Positions 1-7,029 are shown, counted from the stretch's first letter. The stretch is 7,500 nt of DNA from Candidatus Coatesiibacteriota bacterium (GCA_016927185.1 JAFGND010000089.1:1-7500), one strand, 5' to 3'. Made by a program: numbers and translations. The notes: generated by a model not told the origin, from the sequence alone.

Positions 1-1
1 T

Positions 2-337
2 ATTTGGTCTGTTCCATTTGTTTTCAATCATGTTGTATATTTTGGAAGCGGAGATTCTTATCTTTATGCTATAGAAACATATGGATACAAGGGTTTCAAG
101 GAAAACAAATCAATAAATAGAATTCCAGGCAAGCATTTCTCAGTTTATCCTAATCCTTTTACTTCCCATTTGTCAATTTCCTCTTCTTCCTCTGCTTCAA
201 TCTATTCCCTGACTGGTCAGCTGATTGTAAAACTAGACAAAGGGAAGCACTCTCTTGATACAAACAGCTGGAAAGAGGGAGTTTATATTATTAAATCTGA
301 AAAAGAAACCAAGCGAATAGTAAAAATTAATGAATAA
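2..337 (+). CDS. C-terminal end of a secreted PQQ-like beta-propeller protein with T9SS-type sorting domain (partial)
   Basis: An open frame enters from the left edge and stops with TAA at 335-337, giving about 111 residues; the start lies outside the window. The first residues read VVYFGSGDSYLYAIE, the usual last strand-turn-strand of a PQQ-like propeller blade. After a short linker comes KHFSVYPNPF, the typical opening of a type A C-terminal sorting domain, followed by a small beta domain (IYSLTGQLI, then SWKEGVYIIKSE) and a basic end, KRIVKINE. In known families this domain directs a Sec-exported protein through the type IX system to the surface, where it is usually cleaved. The protein is built like the one at 2808-4250 and may be a paralogue. 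The substrate or ligand of the propeller cannot be told. The domain call is firm; dependence on type IX secretion is inferred. Confidence 0.85.
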   Translation: MWSVPFVFNHVVYFGSGDSYLYAIETYGYKGFKENKSINRIPGKHFSVYPNPFTSHLSISSSSSASIYSLTGQLIVKLDKGKHSLDTNSWKEGVYIIKSEKETKRIVKINE

Positions 338-355
338 AATTAAACAAGGAACAGA

Positions 356-377
356 CCCTTTAATCAAGTTCAGGGAT
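356..377 (-). repeat. Degenerate inverted half-copy of the neighbouring hairpin repeat
   Basis: Read on the minus strand, this segment contains CTGAACTTGATT (373 to 362), identical over 12 bases to 402-413 in the complete repeat. The flanking bases form a short CCCT/AGGG pair instead of the full stem. It therefore forms a perfect 12-bp inverted repeat with the complete element 28 bases downstream. It is most simply an eroded half of the same repeat in opposite orientation; alternatively the pair is one larger foldback structure. Confidence 0.55.
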
Positions 378-394
378 GATAAATACCCAATTCC

Positions 395-466
395 TGTCAT
401 GCTGAACTTGATTCAGCATCTCAATAAAAGTAAGTAAATATATCCTGAAATGAATTCAGGATGACA
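395..466 (+). repeat. Two-hairpin interspersed repeat (REP/MITE-like), 72 bp
   Basis: Two perfect 8-bp stems with 5-base loops sit 22 bases apart: ATGCTGAA/TTCAGCAT (399-406 and 412-419) and ATCCTGAA/TTCAGGAT (442-449 and 455-462). The outer ends are also complementary: TGTCATGCTGAA (395-406) against TTCAGGATGACA (455-466) matches at 11 of 12 positions, so the whole element can fold as one foldback. From memory, the core (GTCATGCTGAACTTGATTCAGCAT, seen here at 396-419) resembles short repeats scattered through intergenic DNA of many unrelated bacteria. The element carries no gene and must be moved in trans if mobile. It lies 58 bases after a stop codon and may also protect the mRNA 3' end. 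Confidence 0.75.
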
Positions 467-517
467 ACTTAATATTACTTCCTCATAAGTCAGTCCATGA
501 TGTCTAGGCACTATACT

Positions 518-563
518 AAAAAAACAAAATTTTAAGTTGACAAAAAAACCTTATTCCTATAGC
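518..563 (+). promoter_or_regulatory. Candidate promoter of the lipoprotein gene
   Basis: A perfect -35 box TTGACA (537-542) follows an A/T-tract stretch (518-536) that looks like an UP element. The best -10 is TATAGC at 558-563, with a 15-base spacer that is shorter than the usual 17. This would give a 5' leader of roughly 80 bases before the ATG at 649. The other minus-35-like boxes in the window lack a strong -10 at 17 bases too, so either the spacing differs in this organism or the match is fortuitous. TATACT at 512-517 is an alternative -10 without a good -35. Confidence 0.35.
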
Positions 564-648
564 GCTGGTTTTTATTAAACAGTTAGTAAAGATGTGCTGA
601 CAGATTAATCTATCTATGAGTTAAAAACAATTATCGATAGGGGGTAGA

Positions 649-2718
649 ATGGTGAGAAATCTAAAGAAAGGAACCATATTAACTATATTGATTGTTATTC
701 CTTTAGCATTATTTTATCTGGCTTGTAATGAAGGAACAGGAGATCCAGCAACAAATGTATCTCCAGATACTAAATTGAGCCAGTCTCCTGCAAAAGGAAG
801 TTCCAACAATCTTTATTATCAGGAATTTTATTGGTATGGATCTGATAATGATGGCTATGTTCCATGTTATATTTACAGGATTCAAAGAGCAGATAACATG
901 AATGGTGGAAATGCCAGAACTCCTGATGATATGTATAAGAATATTAAGGATGCAAACAAGATGACTGGAAAGTGGGAGGGGTGGATATGGACAACCTCAA
1001 CAGCTGATACCCTCTACTTCACAGCAGGAGATGTAGGAAATGAGTATTATTACCGTCGCGAAATAAGATCAATTGATAATACTGCAAAATGGGATTATAC
1101 AAAAGCTTCTTCTTCATCTATTGACGATGAATATTTCGAAGATGTTGGCGATAGCCTTGGATACTATGATACAAAAGACAGATGTATATCAGAGGGAAAC
1201 AATGAAGGCATAGCAACTCCATTAGGTCAGCAACTAACTGAGCTTACGCCATTGGAAACAAGAAGAGCACTCAAGCCAACAGAAATAACAGAAGGATCAT
1301 ATGATAATTCTCCCGCTGATACTGGATGGTTTTCTGTAACCAATAAGACAGATAATTTGCCTTTTATAGAAGGTATTCAGCTAACCAACTGGGATGACGC
1401 TGGTTTTATAAGAGCTTCGGATGATACAACTTTTGATTATACAAACATAGAGAGAGATGATTCTACTGGAGAATATAAGTTGTATAAGATCTGGGATTCA
1501 AGTAAGAGACCTCTTATAACCTATCCAACAGTATTAATGAAAGTAACGATGAATACTCAGTTTGGAAAAACCAAGAACCCAGGTAATGTAAGAGGATTTG
1601 TTGTTATTATTGGAAAAGAACAAGGTGGAAAAATCAGGATTGAAAAACCAACTATTACAGCTAACACAAAAGTTTATGAGACTGGAGAAAAAGGAGTTTC
1701 CCAGGCAGTTGTTGATTTAAGAGAGCATTGGTCTGAATTAGAAAATGAAACTGGTAAAAGTGAAAAGGATGTTTTCACGAAAGTTACAGTTGCCATATGG
1801 GCAGTAGACAAAGCTAATTCTGTTTCAGAAAAATGCTGGGCTATGTTCTGGGATATAATGCCAGTATCTTATGAAACAAAAACTGTTTGTATTCATTTTA
1901 ACATCTACCAGAGCGGACAGGGATTCAAGACATCATACAAATTCTTTGAGCGTTATATAGGTGGTGCACCCGACAATAATCCTGATGCTATTACTAACAG
2001 ATACAAAGAATACAGTTCAAGCGCTGCTGAATTCATTCCAAGAGATCTGGATTGCTTCAAGACAATTGTATGGACAGGGACTGACTTTTTGCAGGCTCAA
2101 ACAACTGCTAGTCATGATGTGCTGCATACATTTGAGAAATACTTGACTGCATATCTTGATAAAGCTTCAATAAAGGATACAAGAAACCTCTTCATGTTCT
2201 CCATATTCCCGATGTCATTCAGGAGAACTGGAGCCGCAAGTGCTGCTTTTAAAACGAAATATTTGCATCTGGGAACTTATTCATATGAGTTTGAAAACGG
2301 GCAATTTGGGCAATCCTATGATTATATTGCGAAAACATTGAACACACTCCAGGACATGGGAGAAAGTAATTTCCCATCTTTGGTTGTAGATAAATATCAT
2401 TGCCAAAAAGATCGTAATTCTACAGCAGATTCATCGATGATTAAAGAAGTAGTTGCTTTCAATTTCTCGTCTGAAGGAATAGACGGAAACGCGATTTATA
2501 AGCATGGTAATGTTAAGGCAACTCAGGGTGGAAGCACTCCAGTAGTAGGTTTCAAGGAGAACAATGAAGGACGCTATAAAATCGTCTACATAGGAGCACC
2601 TTTGTATGCTTTTTTACCTCATAAAACTCCTGCAGAATACAGTAGTAGTGACACAGAACAATCCAACAAGATAAGAAATATTTGTAACTACGTTCTTCAT
2701 ACTTATTTCTTTAAATAG
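649..2718 (+). CDS. Large surface lipoprotein, N-terminal Ig/FnIII-like region and C-terminal GATase-like segment; function unknown
   Basis: This 689-residue protein starts at an ATG with a purine-rich ribosome site (AGGGGG, 639-644) four bases upstream. Residues 1-26 are a signal peptide: a basic start (VRNLKK), a hydrophobic core and FYLAC, so Cys26 is the likely lipidated residue. The lipobox is slightly atypical, with Tyr at -3. Residues 57-78 (EFYWYGSDNDGYVPCYIYRI) match the W-x-G-x-D-x-DG-x-V pattern that opens Ig/FnIII-like domains in large exported proteins of many candidate phyla. The segments TIVWTGTDFL (472-481), KYLTAYLDK with a following strand (497-517) and KIVYIGAPLYAF (644-655) resemble the core of a glutamine-amidotransferase-like fold often found at the end of such proteins; no catalytic Cys-His-Glu set is evident. 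The gene appears monocistronic, with its own promoter and a strong terminator. A surface binding or structural role is inferred. Confidence is high for lipoprotein, low for the fold assignment. Confidence 0.85.
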   Translation: MVRNLKKGTILTILIVIPLALFYLACNEGTGDPATNVSPDTKLSQSPAKGSSNNLYYQEFYWYGSDNDGYVPCYIYRIQRADNMNGGNARTPDDMYKNIKDANKMTGKWEGWIWTTSTADTLYFTAGDVGNEYYYRREIRSIDNTAKWDYTKASSSSIDDEYFEDVGDSLGYYDTKDRCISEGNNEGIATPLGQQLTELTPLETRRALKPTEITEGSYDNSPADTGWFSVTNKTDNLPFIEGIQLTNWDDAGFIRASDDTTFDYTNIERDDSTGEYKLYKIWDSSKRPLITYPTVLMKVTMNTQFGKTKNPGNVRGFVVIIGKEQGGKIRIEKPTITANTKVYETGEKGVSQAVVDLREHWSELENETGKSEKDVFTKVTVAIWAVDKANSVSEKCWAMFWDIMPVSYETKTVCIHFNIYQSGQGFKTSYKFFERYIGGAPDNNPDAITNRYKEYSSSAAEFIPRDLDCFKTIVWTGTDFLQAQTTASHDVLHTFEKYLTAYLDKASIKDTRNLFMFSIFPMSFRRTGAASAAFKTKYLHLGTYSYEFENGQFGQSYDYIAKTLNTLQDMGESNFPSLVVDKYHCQKDRNSTADSSMIKEVVAFNFSSEGIDGNAIYKHGNVKATQGGSTPVVGFKENNEGRYKIVYIGAPLYAFLPHKTPAEYSSSDTEQSNKIRNICNYVLHTYFFK

Positions 2719-2733
2719 AATCAAAGAGGTTAG

Positions 2734-2767
2734 CTGGAAGCTGCGAAAACAGCTTCCAGTTTTTTTT
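2734..2767 (+). terminator. Intrinsic terminator of the lipoprotein gene
   Basis: A perfect 10-bp stem, CTGGAAGCTG (2734-2743) with CAGCTTCCAG (2750-2759), encloses a six-base loop and is followed at once by eight T residues (2760-2767). It begins 15 bases after the stop codon. On the minus strand the stem is not followed by a T tract, so it should work mainly for the plus-strand gene, although it sits between two convergent genes. Confidence 0.93.
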
Positions 2768-2807
2768 GTGAAAACTTCGAAAATAAGATCCAGAAATATC
2801 TGTGAAA

Positions 2808-4250
2808 TTACTGCATCTTTATTATGCTGGTAATCTTGTCTCCAACTTTAATAATATAGCAGCCAATCGGTGCAGGATTTCCGTCATCCAGATTTCCATC
2901 CCAGAATATTTCTCCTTGAGATTCAATAAGCTTTCTGAAGAAAACTATTCTGCCAGTGATATCCCAGATCTTTATATCCTTGTTTGCGGATGATTTTATA
3001 GAGTAACTAACTGAAATCATATCCCTGAAAGGATTGGGATAAACCTTCAAGGAGTTTTCAGTGGTTCTCTCTTGTTGATTGAAAGCTATATTTGTATATG
3101 AAATAGATGAACCGCTATCAATAAGAAGTAGTGATTTTTGAATTGTGCTTATGAATAAACCAGAGTCATTTGTCAGTATCATTGACTGGTGGATACCAAA
3201 ATTGTATCTCCAAAGCAGGTCTCCCTTGTTTGAAAATGAGAATATATCTCCACCTAACATAGGAACAAAAGAATTCTCTTCTCTGTCTATTATTACTGGG
3301 CATGCTTCATATTCATTGAAAGTCTGCTTGCTCATCCATTTAATATAACTAGTTTTATCTAATGCATAAAGTTTGTCAGCGGCAACATATATCAAGCCAG
3401 TATTTGAAATGGCTGCAGTACTATAAAAATAAGTTCCCCTGCTTCCAAGTGGCATTTCCCACCTTAAAGATCCTGCAGAATTTATTGAAATGATGCTTGG
3501 TTTTGCAATAACAATATATATATTATCTTCCCTGTCAACAGATGGACTCCCAATTGGTGTACTCCCCATTATATATGTCCACCTATAGCTCCCTGATTCA
3601 CTGTATGAATAAAGTCTGTAACCTATTTCAAAAAAGACAGTATTATTGTTATTGCTTAATACTGCTGAGCTGTAGGTCTGCCCAACTCCATTTGCTATCC
3701 ATCTTTGTTTTCCAATACTGTCTAGTGAATAGAACTGACCATCTCTTGTACCTACAAATATATTACCTTTTTTGTCTACAGTCGGTCCTGAATAAAATGG
3801 TCCAGCTCCTTTGAATTGCCAGAATGGAGTTCCATCGGATTGCGAATAAGAGTAAACAGATCCATCAATGCAGGAAATATATAATTGATTGTCAATTCCA
3901 AGGGCAGGTGACGAAAAGGAGTTTGTATTGTTAAGAAGAACTCTTACCCATCTCAGATTACCTGTTTTATCTAGAGAGATTATGCTTCTTGTTGTTGAAG
4001 TCGGAAGTTCTCCGCAGAAGTAGTAATTGGACATAGAATCACAAACTGCACCGAATGAATATCTGCCTGAATAGCCTAGAGGGAATTCCCATGCTATCTT
4101 GTACTGAATGGGACCTTTTGTAGCAGTTTGTCCTGTATGCTGGGGATTCTTTCCCAATTGATCCCAGCTAGAAAAAGCATAGCCGTGAATTAAAAGTAAT
4201 CCTGATATTGAACAAAATAGGATATATTTAAACTTCATTCCTAAAGACAT
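2808..4250 (-). CDS. Secreted PQQ-like beta-propeller protein with C-terminal T9SS/FlgD-Ig-like sorting domain
   Basis: This is a 480-residue exported protein. The start is uncertain: ATG at 4250 is kept, but Met5 (4238) gives a more classical signal peptide (MKFKYILFCSISGLLLIHGYA) and neither has a clear Shine-Dalgarno sequence. The mature N-terminus has WDQLGKNPQHTGQT, a signature of PQQ-like (WD40-like) propellers. Seven repeats of the form LYSYs..G...W follow, near residues 88-105, 130-148, 171-188, 211-227, 251-268, 292-308 and 334-350, which fits one seven-bladed propeller. Residues 400-480 form the C-terminal domain: LKVYPNPFRD, IKIWDITGRIV, WDGNLDDG and GCYIIKV. This looks like a FlgD-Ig-like form of the type IX sorting domain. 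Real PQQ binding is unlikely; the repeats mark the fold only. It lies 67 bases downstream of the FHA-PrsW gene and converges on the lipoprotein gene. The role is inferred as extracellular or surface binding. Confidence 0.88.
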   Translation of the reverse strand: MSLGMKFKYILFCSISGLLLIHGYAFSSWDQLGKNPQHTGQTATKGPIQYKIAWEFPLGYSGRYSFGAVCDSMSNYYFCGELPTSTTRSIISLDKTGNLRWVRVLLNNTNSFSSPALGIDNQLYISCIDGSVYSYSQSDGTPFWQFKGAGPFYSGPTVDKKGNIFVGTRDGQFYSLDSIGKQRWIANGVGQTYSSAVLSNNNNTVFFEIGYRLYSYSESGSYRWTYIMGSTPIGSPSVDREDNIYIVIAKPSIISINSAGSLRWEMPLGSRGTYFYSTAAISNTGLIYVAADKLYALDKTSYIKWMSKQTFNEYEACPVIIDREENSFVPMLGGDIFSFSNKGDLLWRYNFGIHQSMILTNDSGLFISTIQKSLLLIDSGSSISYTNIAFNQQERTTENSLKVYPNPFRDMISVSYSIKSSANKDIKIWDITGRIVFFRKLIESQGEIFWDGNLDDGNPAPIGCYIIKVGDKITSIIKMQ

Positions 4251-4317
4251 TTTCTTGCTGGCATAAATTTAAGTCAAGTCAGAAAAAATCTTTAAATTTT
4301 TATTGTTAATTAAATTA

Positions 4318-5871
4318 TCAATTTGATAGTTTTTTTCTTGTCTCCTTAATCTCTTTTATCAAGTCTCTTTCTATCCTGTCCATTGTTGTACCCTTGAAGC
4401 GATCTCCTTGATCCAGATGCCATCTTCTGAATGCAAGCCTTACCTGAAGTTTATGGAGTTTGCTTCCACTCCATAGACCTGAGATGCCATAAGTGGAGAG
4501 AGAATGAAGCTTCCATCTTGTATTTCCAAACCATCCAACAAGATATCGGTATTCTTCTGGGGCAACAATGTTTGGGTCAGCAACATCTTTCAGGTATTTG
4601 TTGATAACTCTCCTTTCCCTGAAAAATGCCCATAAATATGCTGAAGACATTACGAATACAACAAAACTGCCAATAATTATTATCTTCAGCAGCAGGTCAG
4701 ACATTGAATCTCCTGTACTTATCAAAGTCTGTCCTCCATTCCACATCATATGAGTTGTTACAGCTCCAGTGTAACCAATTACTGGCCATATATATCTCAG
4801 GCAGCCTTTCTTTGATTCCCTTGCAAGTCCAAATCCGAATCCTGTGAATGCGGTCCATGATGGATGGCAGATTGTTGGAAGTAACGTGCTTCTTATAATT
4901 AAGACAAGTGTTGGATCCCCGAATTGACCCATGAAAGCCTGTGCAAAGTAATTGATGTTTTCCATTATTGCAAATCCTAAACCGACAGCCATTCCGAATA
5001 TAAGTCCATCGATTGTGCTGTCAAATTCATCATATAACAATATGAAAATGACTGCTATTGCAAGACCTTTCAATGTTTCCTCGAACCATGGAGCGAAAAG
5101 TACTGTTACAAATTGCCTGCTTCCAGTTATATCAATGACAGTAGAATTCACTAATCCTGCGAATCCGATTGCAAAAATTCCTCCCCATAAAAGTGTTACT
5201 ATGAATAAATGCCATTTGATCCTGTTATTGAAATCAAGCATTCTTATTATGAATGCATATGGAATGAAAGGAAGAAAAGCTACAAATGTTGCAATGACTA
5301 GAGGACCTGTTACATTTGGATTTGTGAGTGCTGTCAAATAAAAATAGGCTTTGATACAACCACCTATGCTTATAAGAGAGAGAGAAAGTATCCAGAAAAG
5401 GGCTTTTTTCCATGGAATTTTAGATTTCCCTATGTGGATAAAAGTCTTGCTTCCAGGGTCATCTTTAAGATCGGCTATTCCGAAAAAGCTTTTATTCAGT
5501 ATGTCATCTGGTGCTTCTGATGCCTGGTTTGTTTTCTCTGATACTGCTTTTCTTGCTTCTTCTTCAGTCAAGGATGAAGGATCCTTTATTATTTCCAGAT
5601 ATGTGTCACCTATCTGGAAAGAAGATGGTAGTTCAATCAAGGTAGGTATTTTTACCTGGACACCACCAAGGAATGTTCCATTCGTAGATTTCAGGTCATT
5701 CAGAATCACCTTGTTTCCCTTTATTTCTAGATTGCAATGCTGACCTGATATCCTTGCATCCTGAATAGGAATGGAATTGGATGGATTTCTCCCTATGGTA
5801 TAGTTACCATCTTCCAGACTGAATGATTTCCCCTCATCCTGTCCCGAGATAATTTTAAGTATGAATTTCAT
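4318..5871 (-). CDS. FHA domain fused to PrsW-family intramembrane protease
   Basis: This is a 517-residue membrane protein. The ATG at 5871 is supported by GAGAGG (5885-5880) eight bases upstream. Residues 1-96 form an FHA domain with its binding signature intact: TIGR (25-28), ISGQH (41-45) and LKSTNGT (60-66). FHA domains bind phosphothreonine peptides. A polar linker (97-150) leads to about eight hydrophobic segments (155-413). These carry the PrsW protease motifs: EETLK (264-268), FAIMEN (300-305), His336 and HMMWN (374-378). In Bacillus, PrsW cuts the anti-sigma factor RsiW inside the membrane and so frees SigW. The tail (414-517) is basic, soluble and unrecognised. The order suggests an intramembrane protease controlled by, or recruited to, a Thr-phosphorylated partner on the cytoplasmic side. 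No sigma or anti-sigma gene lies nearby, so the substrate is unknown. The family call is firm; activity and phospho-control are inferred. Confidence 0.9.
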   Translation of the reverse strand: MKFILKIISGQDEGKSFSLEDGNYTIGRNPSNSIPIQDARISGQHCNLEIKGNKVILNDLKSTNGTFLGGVQVKIPTLIELPSSFQIGDTYLEIIKDPSSLTEEEARKAVSEKTNQASEAPDDILNKSFFGIADLKDDPGSKTFIHIGKSKIPWKKALFWILSLSLISIGGCIKAYFYLTALTNPNVTGPLVIATFVAFLPFIPYAFIIRMLDFNNRIKWHLFIVTLLWGGIFAIGFAGLVNSTVIDITGSRQFVTVLFAPWFEETLKGLAIAVIFILLYDEFDSTIDGLIFGMAVGLGFAIMENINYFAQAFMGQFGDPTLVLIIRSTLLPTICHPSWTAFTGFGFGLARESKKGCLRYIWPVIGYTGAVTTHMMWNGGQTLISTGDSMSDLLLKIIIIGSFVVFVMSSAYLWAFFRERRVINKYLKDVADPNIVAPEEYRYLVGWFGNTRWKLHSLSTYGISGLWSGSKLHKLQVRLAFRRWHLDQGDRFKGTTMDRIERDLIKEIKETRKKLSN

Positions 5872-5941
5872 GAAATAAACCTCTCTCTCCCTGTGAAGAT
5901 TTCACTTTAGTTAATAAGGAATAAATAGCTTTTTTTGTAAA

Positions 5942-5965
5942 GAAAAAACAAGTTCTTAATCTTGT
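5942..5965 (-). terminator. Possible weak intrinsic terminator after the deacetylase gene
   Basis: On the minus strand, ACAAG (5965-5961) can pair with CTTGT (5952-5948) around an eight-base loop, followed by a run of T residues (5948-5943). The stem is only five base pairs and AT-rich, so at best it would end part of the transcripts. It lies 20 bases past the deacetylase stop codon and touches one of the DnaA boxes. Confidence 0.25.
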
Positions 5966-5984
5966 GTGGATAATTTGTGAATAA
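5965..5984 (-). promoter_or_regulatory. Two tandem perfect DnaA boxes
   Basis: Read on the minus strand, TTATTCACA (5984-5976) is followed after two bases by TTATCCACA (5973-5965). Both fit the consensus TTATNCACA exactly, in the same orientation and 11 bases apart, about one helical turn, a spacing that suits cooperative DnaA binding. They lie directly after the deacetylase stop codon and about 95 bases upstream of the FHA-PrsW start. They could be a DnaA-responsive regulatory site for that gene, a DnaA-titrating site or an edge of a replication origin. The genes around them are not typical origin neighbours and no further boxes were noticed nearby. Confidence 0.6.
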
Positions 5985-6941
5985 CTAAATCTTATGAAAA
6001 TTTAAATATTCTTCTATAACCATTGGATTGCGGATTTTTTTCAGCTGTCTTAATATTGATTTTATTATAAAAACTCTCTCGGATTGTGTTTTGTAACCAA
6101 GAGGATTGCTTGAACAGAGAGCCAGGTCTTCCTTTTTCATATCGCAGGAGAAATCCTTCAGGTGAAATAAATATACAACAGGTATCTTGCTTAAATAAAG
6201 CAGTGCTTTTGCTGCCCTAAACAATAATTGCGAACTGTTAAGGACATAACTGGCATGAAAAGGGAATTTAAAGAAAGGAATGCAGGTTACTGGAAATTCA
6301 ATGAAATCCTTTTGCAATCCCTTCCTGTATGGATTTTCGGATGAAGGGTAATAAGGTTTATTCTTCCTTCTTGCAAGCTCAATAGAGAAAGGTTGCAGGA
6401 AAGCATGCTGATCAGCGGATCTCTTGCCTTTTGATCTTATGGAAAGGAGTCTTGCAATTAGCGGTCCATAGGGTGATGGAAAAACCGATGTATCATATAT
6501 ATATCCTGAGGATTTTAGGAATGCAATGCTTTTCTTATCAAGAAAATATGCAGGAGCTCTGAAGCCTACTGGGTTGACATTCAGGTTTGCAGTTATTGCA
6601 TCATGGCATTTCATTATTTCCTGCTCTTTCTCAGATTCGTCAAGTAATGCCAGGTTTTTGGGATGGTTATATGTATGATTGGCGAAGTAATGCCCTTCCG
6701 ATTGTGCCTGTTTCAACAACTCAAGATGCTTTCTCTTTTCCATTTCTCTTCCAACTATGAATAGAGTTGACTTGATTTTCTCTTGCTTGAATATTTCCAG
6801 CATCATCTCAAATCCGCTTTCAAAGACATAATCTTCATGATCCCTGAAATCATGATCTGACATGTCATTTGCATGTACCCATAATCCATCAAGATCAACA
6901 TGAAAAAAGACAGCATCTGCTGGAGGTAATTCCAAATGCAT
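5985..6941 (-). CDS. Polysaccharide deacetylase (NodB/CE4-like), no signal peptide
   Basis: This is a 318-residue protein from ATG 6941. That start is preferred over an in-frame GTG at 6947 because the ribosome site AAAGG sits five bases before the ATG but abuts the GTG. NodB-type motifs appear in order: VDLDG (15-19), metal-ligand HTYNH (89-93), RAPAYF (128-133), YDTSVFPSPYGP (149-160) and a late LFHLKDF around His260. Such enzymes remove N-acetyl (or other acyl) groups from sugars with a metal ion. Motif 1 is D-x-D rather than the classical TFDD, as in the signal-less branch that includes Helicobacter PgdA-like and PuuE-like proteins. With no signal peptide or membrane segment, action in the cytoplasm, perhaps on a lipid-linked or nucleotide-linked sugar, is likely. 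It is the first of three minus-strand genes and diverges from the rRNA operon. A weak TTGACT (6991-6986) could belong to its promoter. The substrate cannot be inferred. Confidence 0.85.
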   Translation of the reverse strand: MHLELPPADAVFFHVDLDGLWVHANDMSDHDFRDHEDYVFESGFEMMLEIFKQEKIKSTLFIVGREMEKRKHLELLKQAQSEGHYFANHTYNHPKNLALLDESEKEQEIMKCHDAITANLNVNPVGFRAPAYFLDKKSIAFLKSSGYIYDTSVFPSPYGPLIARLLSIRSKGKRSADQHAFLQPFSIELARRKNKPYYPSSENPYRKGLQKDFIEFPVTCIPFFKFPFHASYVLNSSQLLFRAAKALLYLSKIPVVYLFHLKDFSCDMKKEDLALCSSNPLGYKTQSERVFIIKSILRQLKKIRNPMVIEEYLNFHKI

Positions 6942-6943
6942 AT

Positions 6944-6951
6944 TCACCTTT
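6944..6951 (-). promoter_or_regulatory. Ribosome binding site that decides the deacetylase start
   Basis: Read on the minus strand, AAAGGTGA lies just before the ATG at 6941. Its AAAGG core leaves five bases to the ATG, a good distance, whereas the longer frame that begins at GTG 6947 would have no spacing at all. The GTG is itself part of the Shine-Dalgarno match. Confidence 0.75.
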
Positions 6952-7029
6952 CTTTCATGCTTAAAGACATAGGTAATGTATAATTAGTCAAGTATCTTTG
7001 GGAATTCTTTGAACAGAAGACAATTTCAC

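Larger units (their letters stand above)
338..648. other. Intergenic region: repeat element, promoter and leader of the lipoprotein gene
   Basis: This 311-base non-coding stretch separates two plus-strand genes. Its left half (356-466) holds a degenerate inverted half-repeat and a complete two-hairpin repeat. Its right half is very AT-rich and holds a candidate promoter at 518-563, with a second -10-like TATACT at 512-517. The leader contains CTATC at 610-614 and GATAG at 636-640, which could pair next to the Shine-Dalgarno sequence (639-644). No small ORF with a ribosome site, no tRNA and no T-rich terminator for the first gene was seen. Confidence 0.6.

Noticed and set aside
395-466. CRISPR-like repeat or transcription terminator
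   Set aside because: There are only two different hairpins, with no regular spacer array, and neither is followed by a T tract.
2768-2807. Terminator of the minus-strand propeller gene
   Set aside because: The only stem here, CAGA/TCTG, has four base pairs and no T tract on the minus strand; the strong hairpin at 2734-2759 also lacks T residues on that side.
3542-3814. Plus-strand open frame of 90 codons
   Set aside because: It is a shadow of the propeller gene on the minus strand; the repeated blades of that gene explain the open frame.
4952-5341. Plus-strand open frame of 129 codons
   Set aside because: It lies fully opposite the PrsW membrane region, whose minus-strand frame has clear family motifs; the plus frame has no ribosome site or recognisable protein pattern.
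5351-5743. Plus-strand open frame of 130 codons
   Set aside because: It is antisense to the FHA domain and linker of the FHA-PrsW gene and has no independent support.
5872-5984. Full replication origin (oriC)
   Set aside because: Only two DnaA boxes were seen in a 113-base gap, the neighbours are not dnaA/dnaN/gidA-type genes, and no convincing unwinding element was identified. Kept only as a DnaA-box pair.
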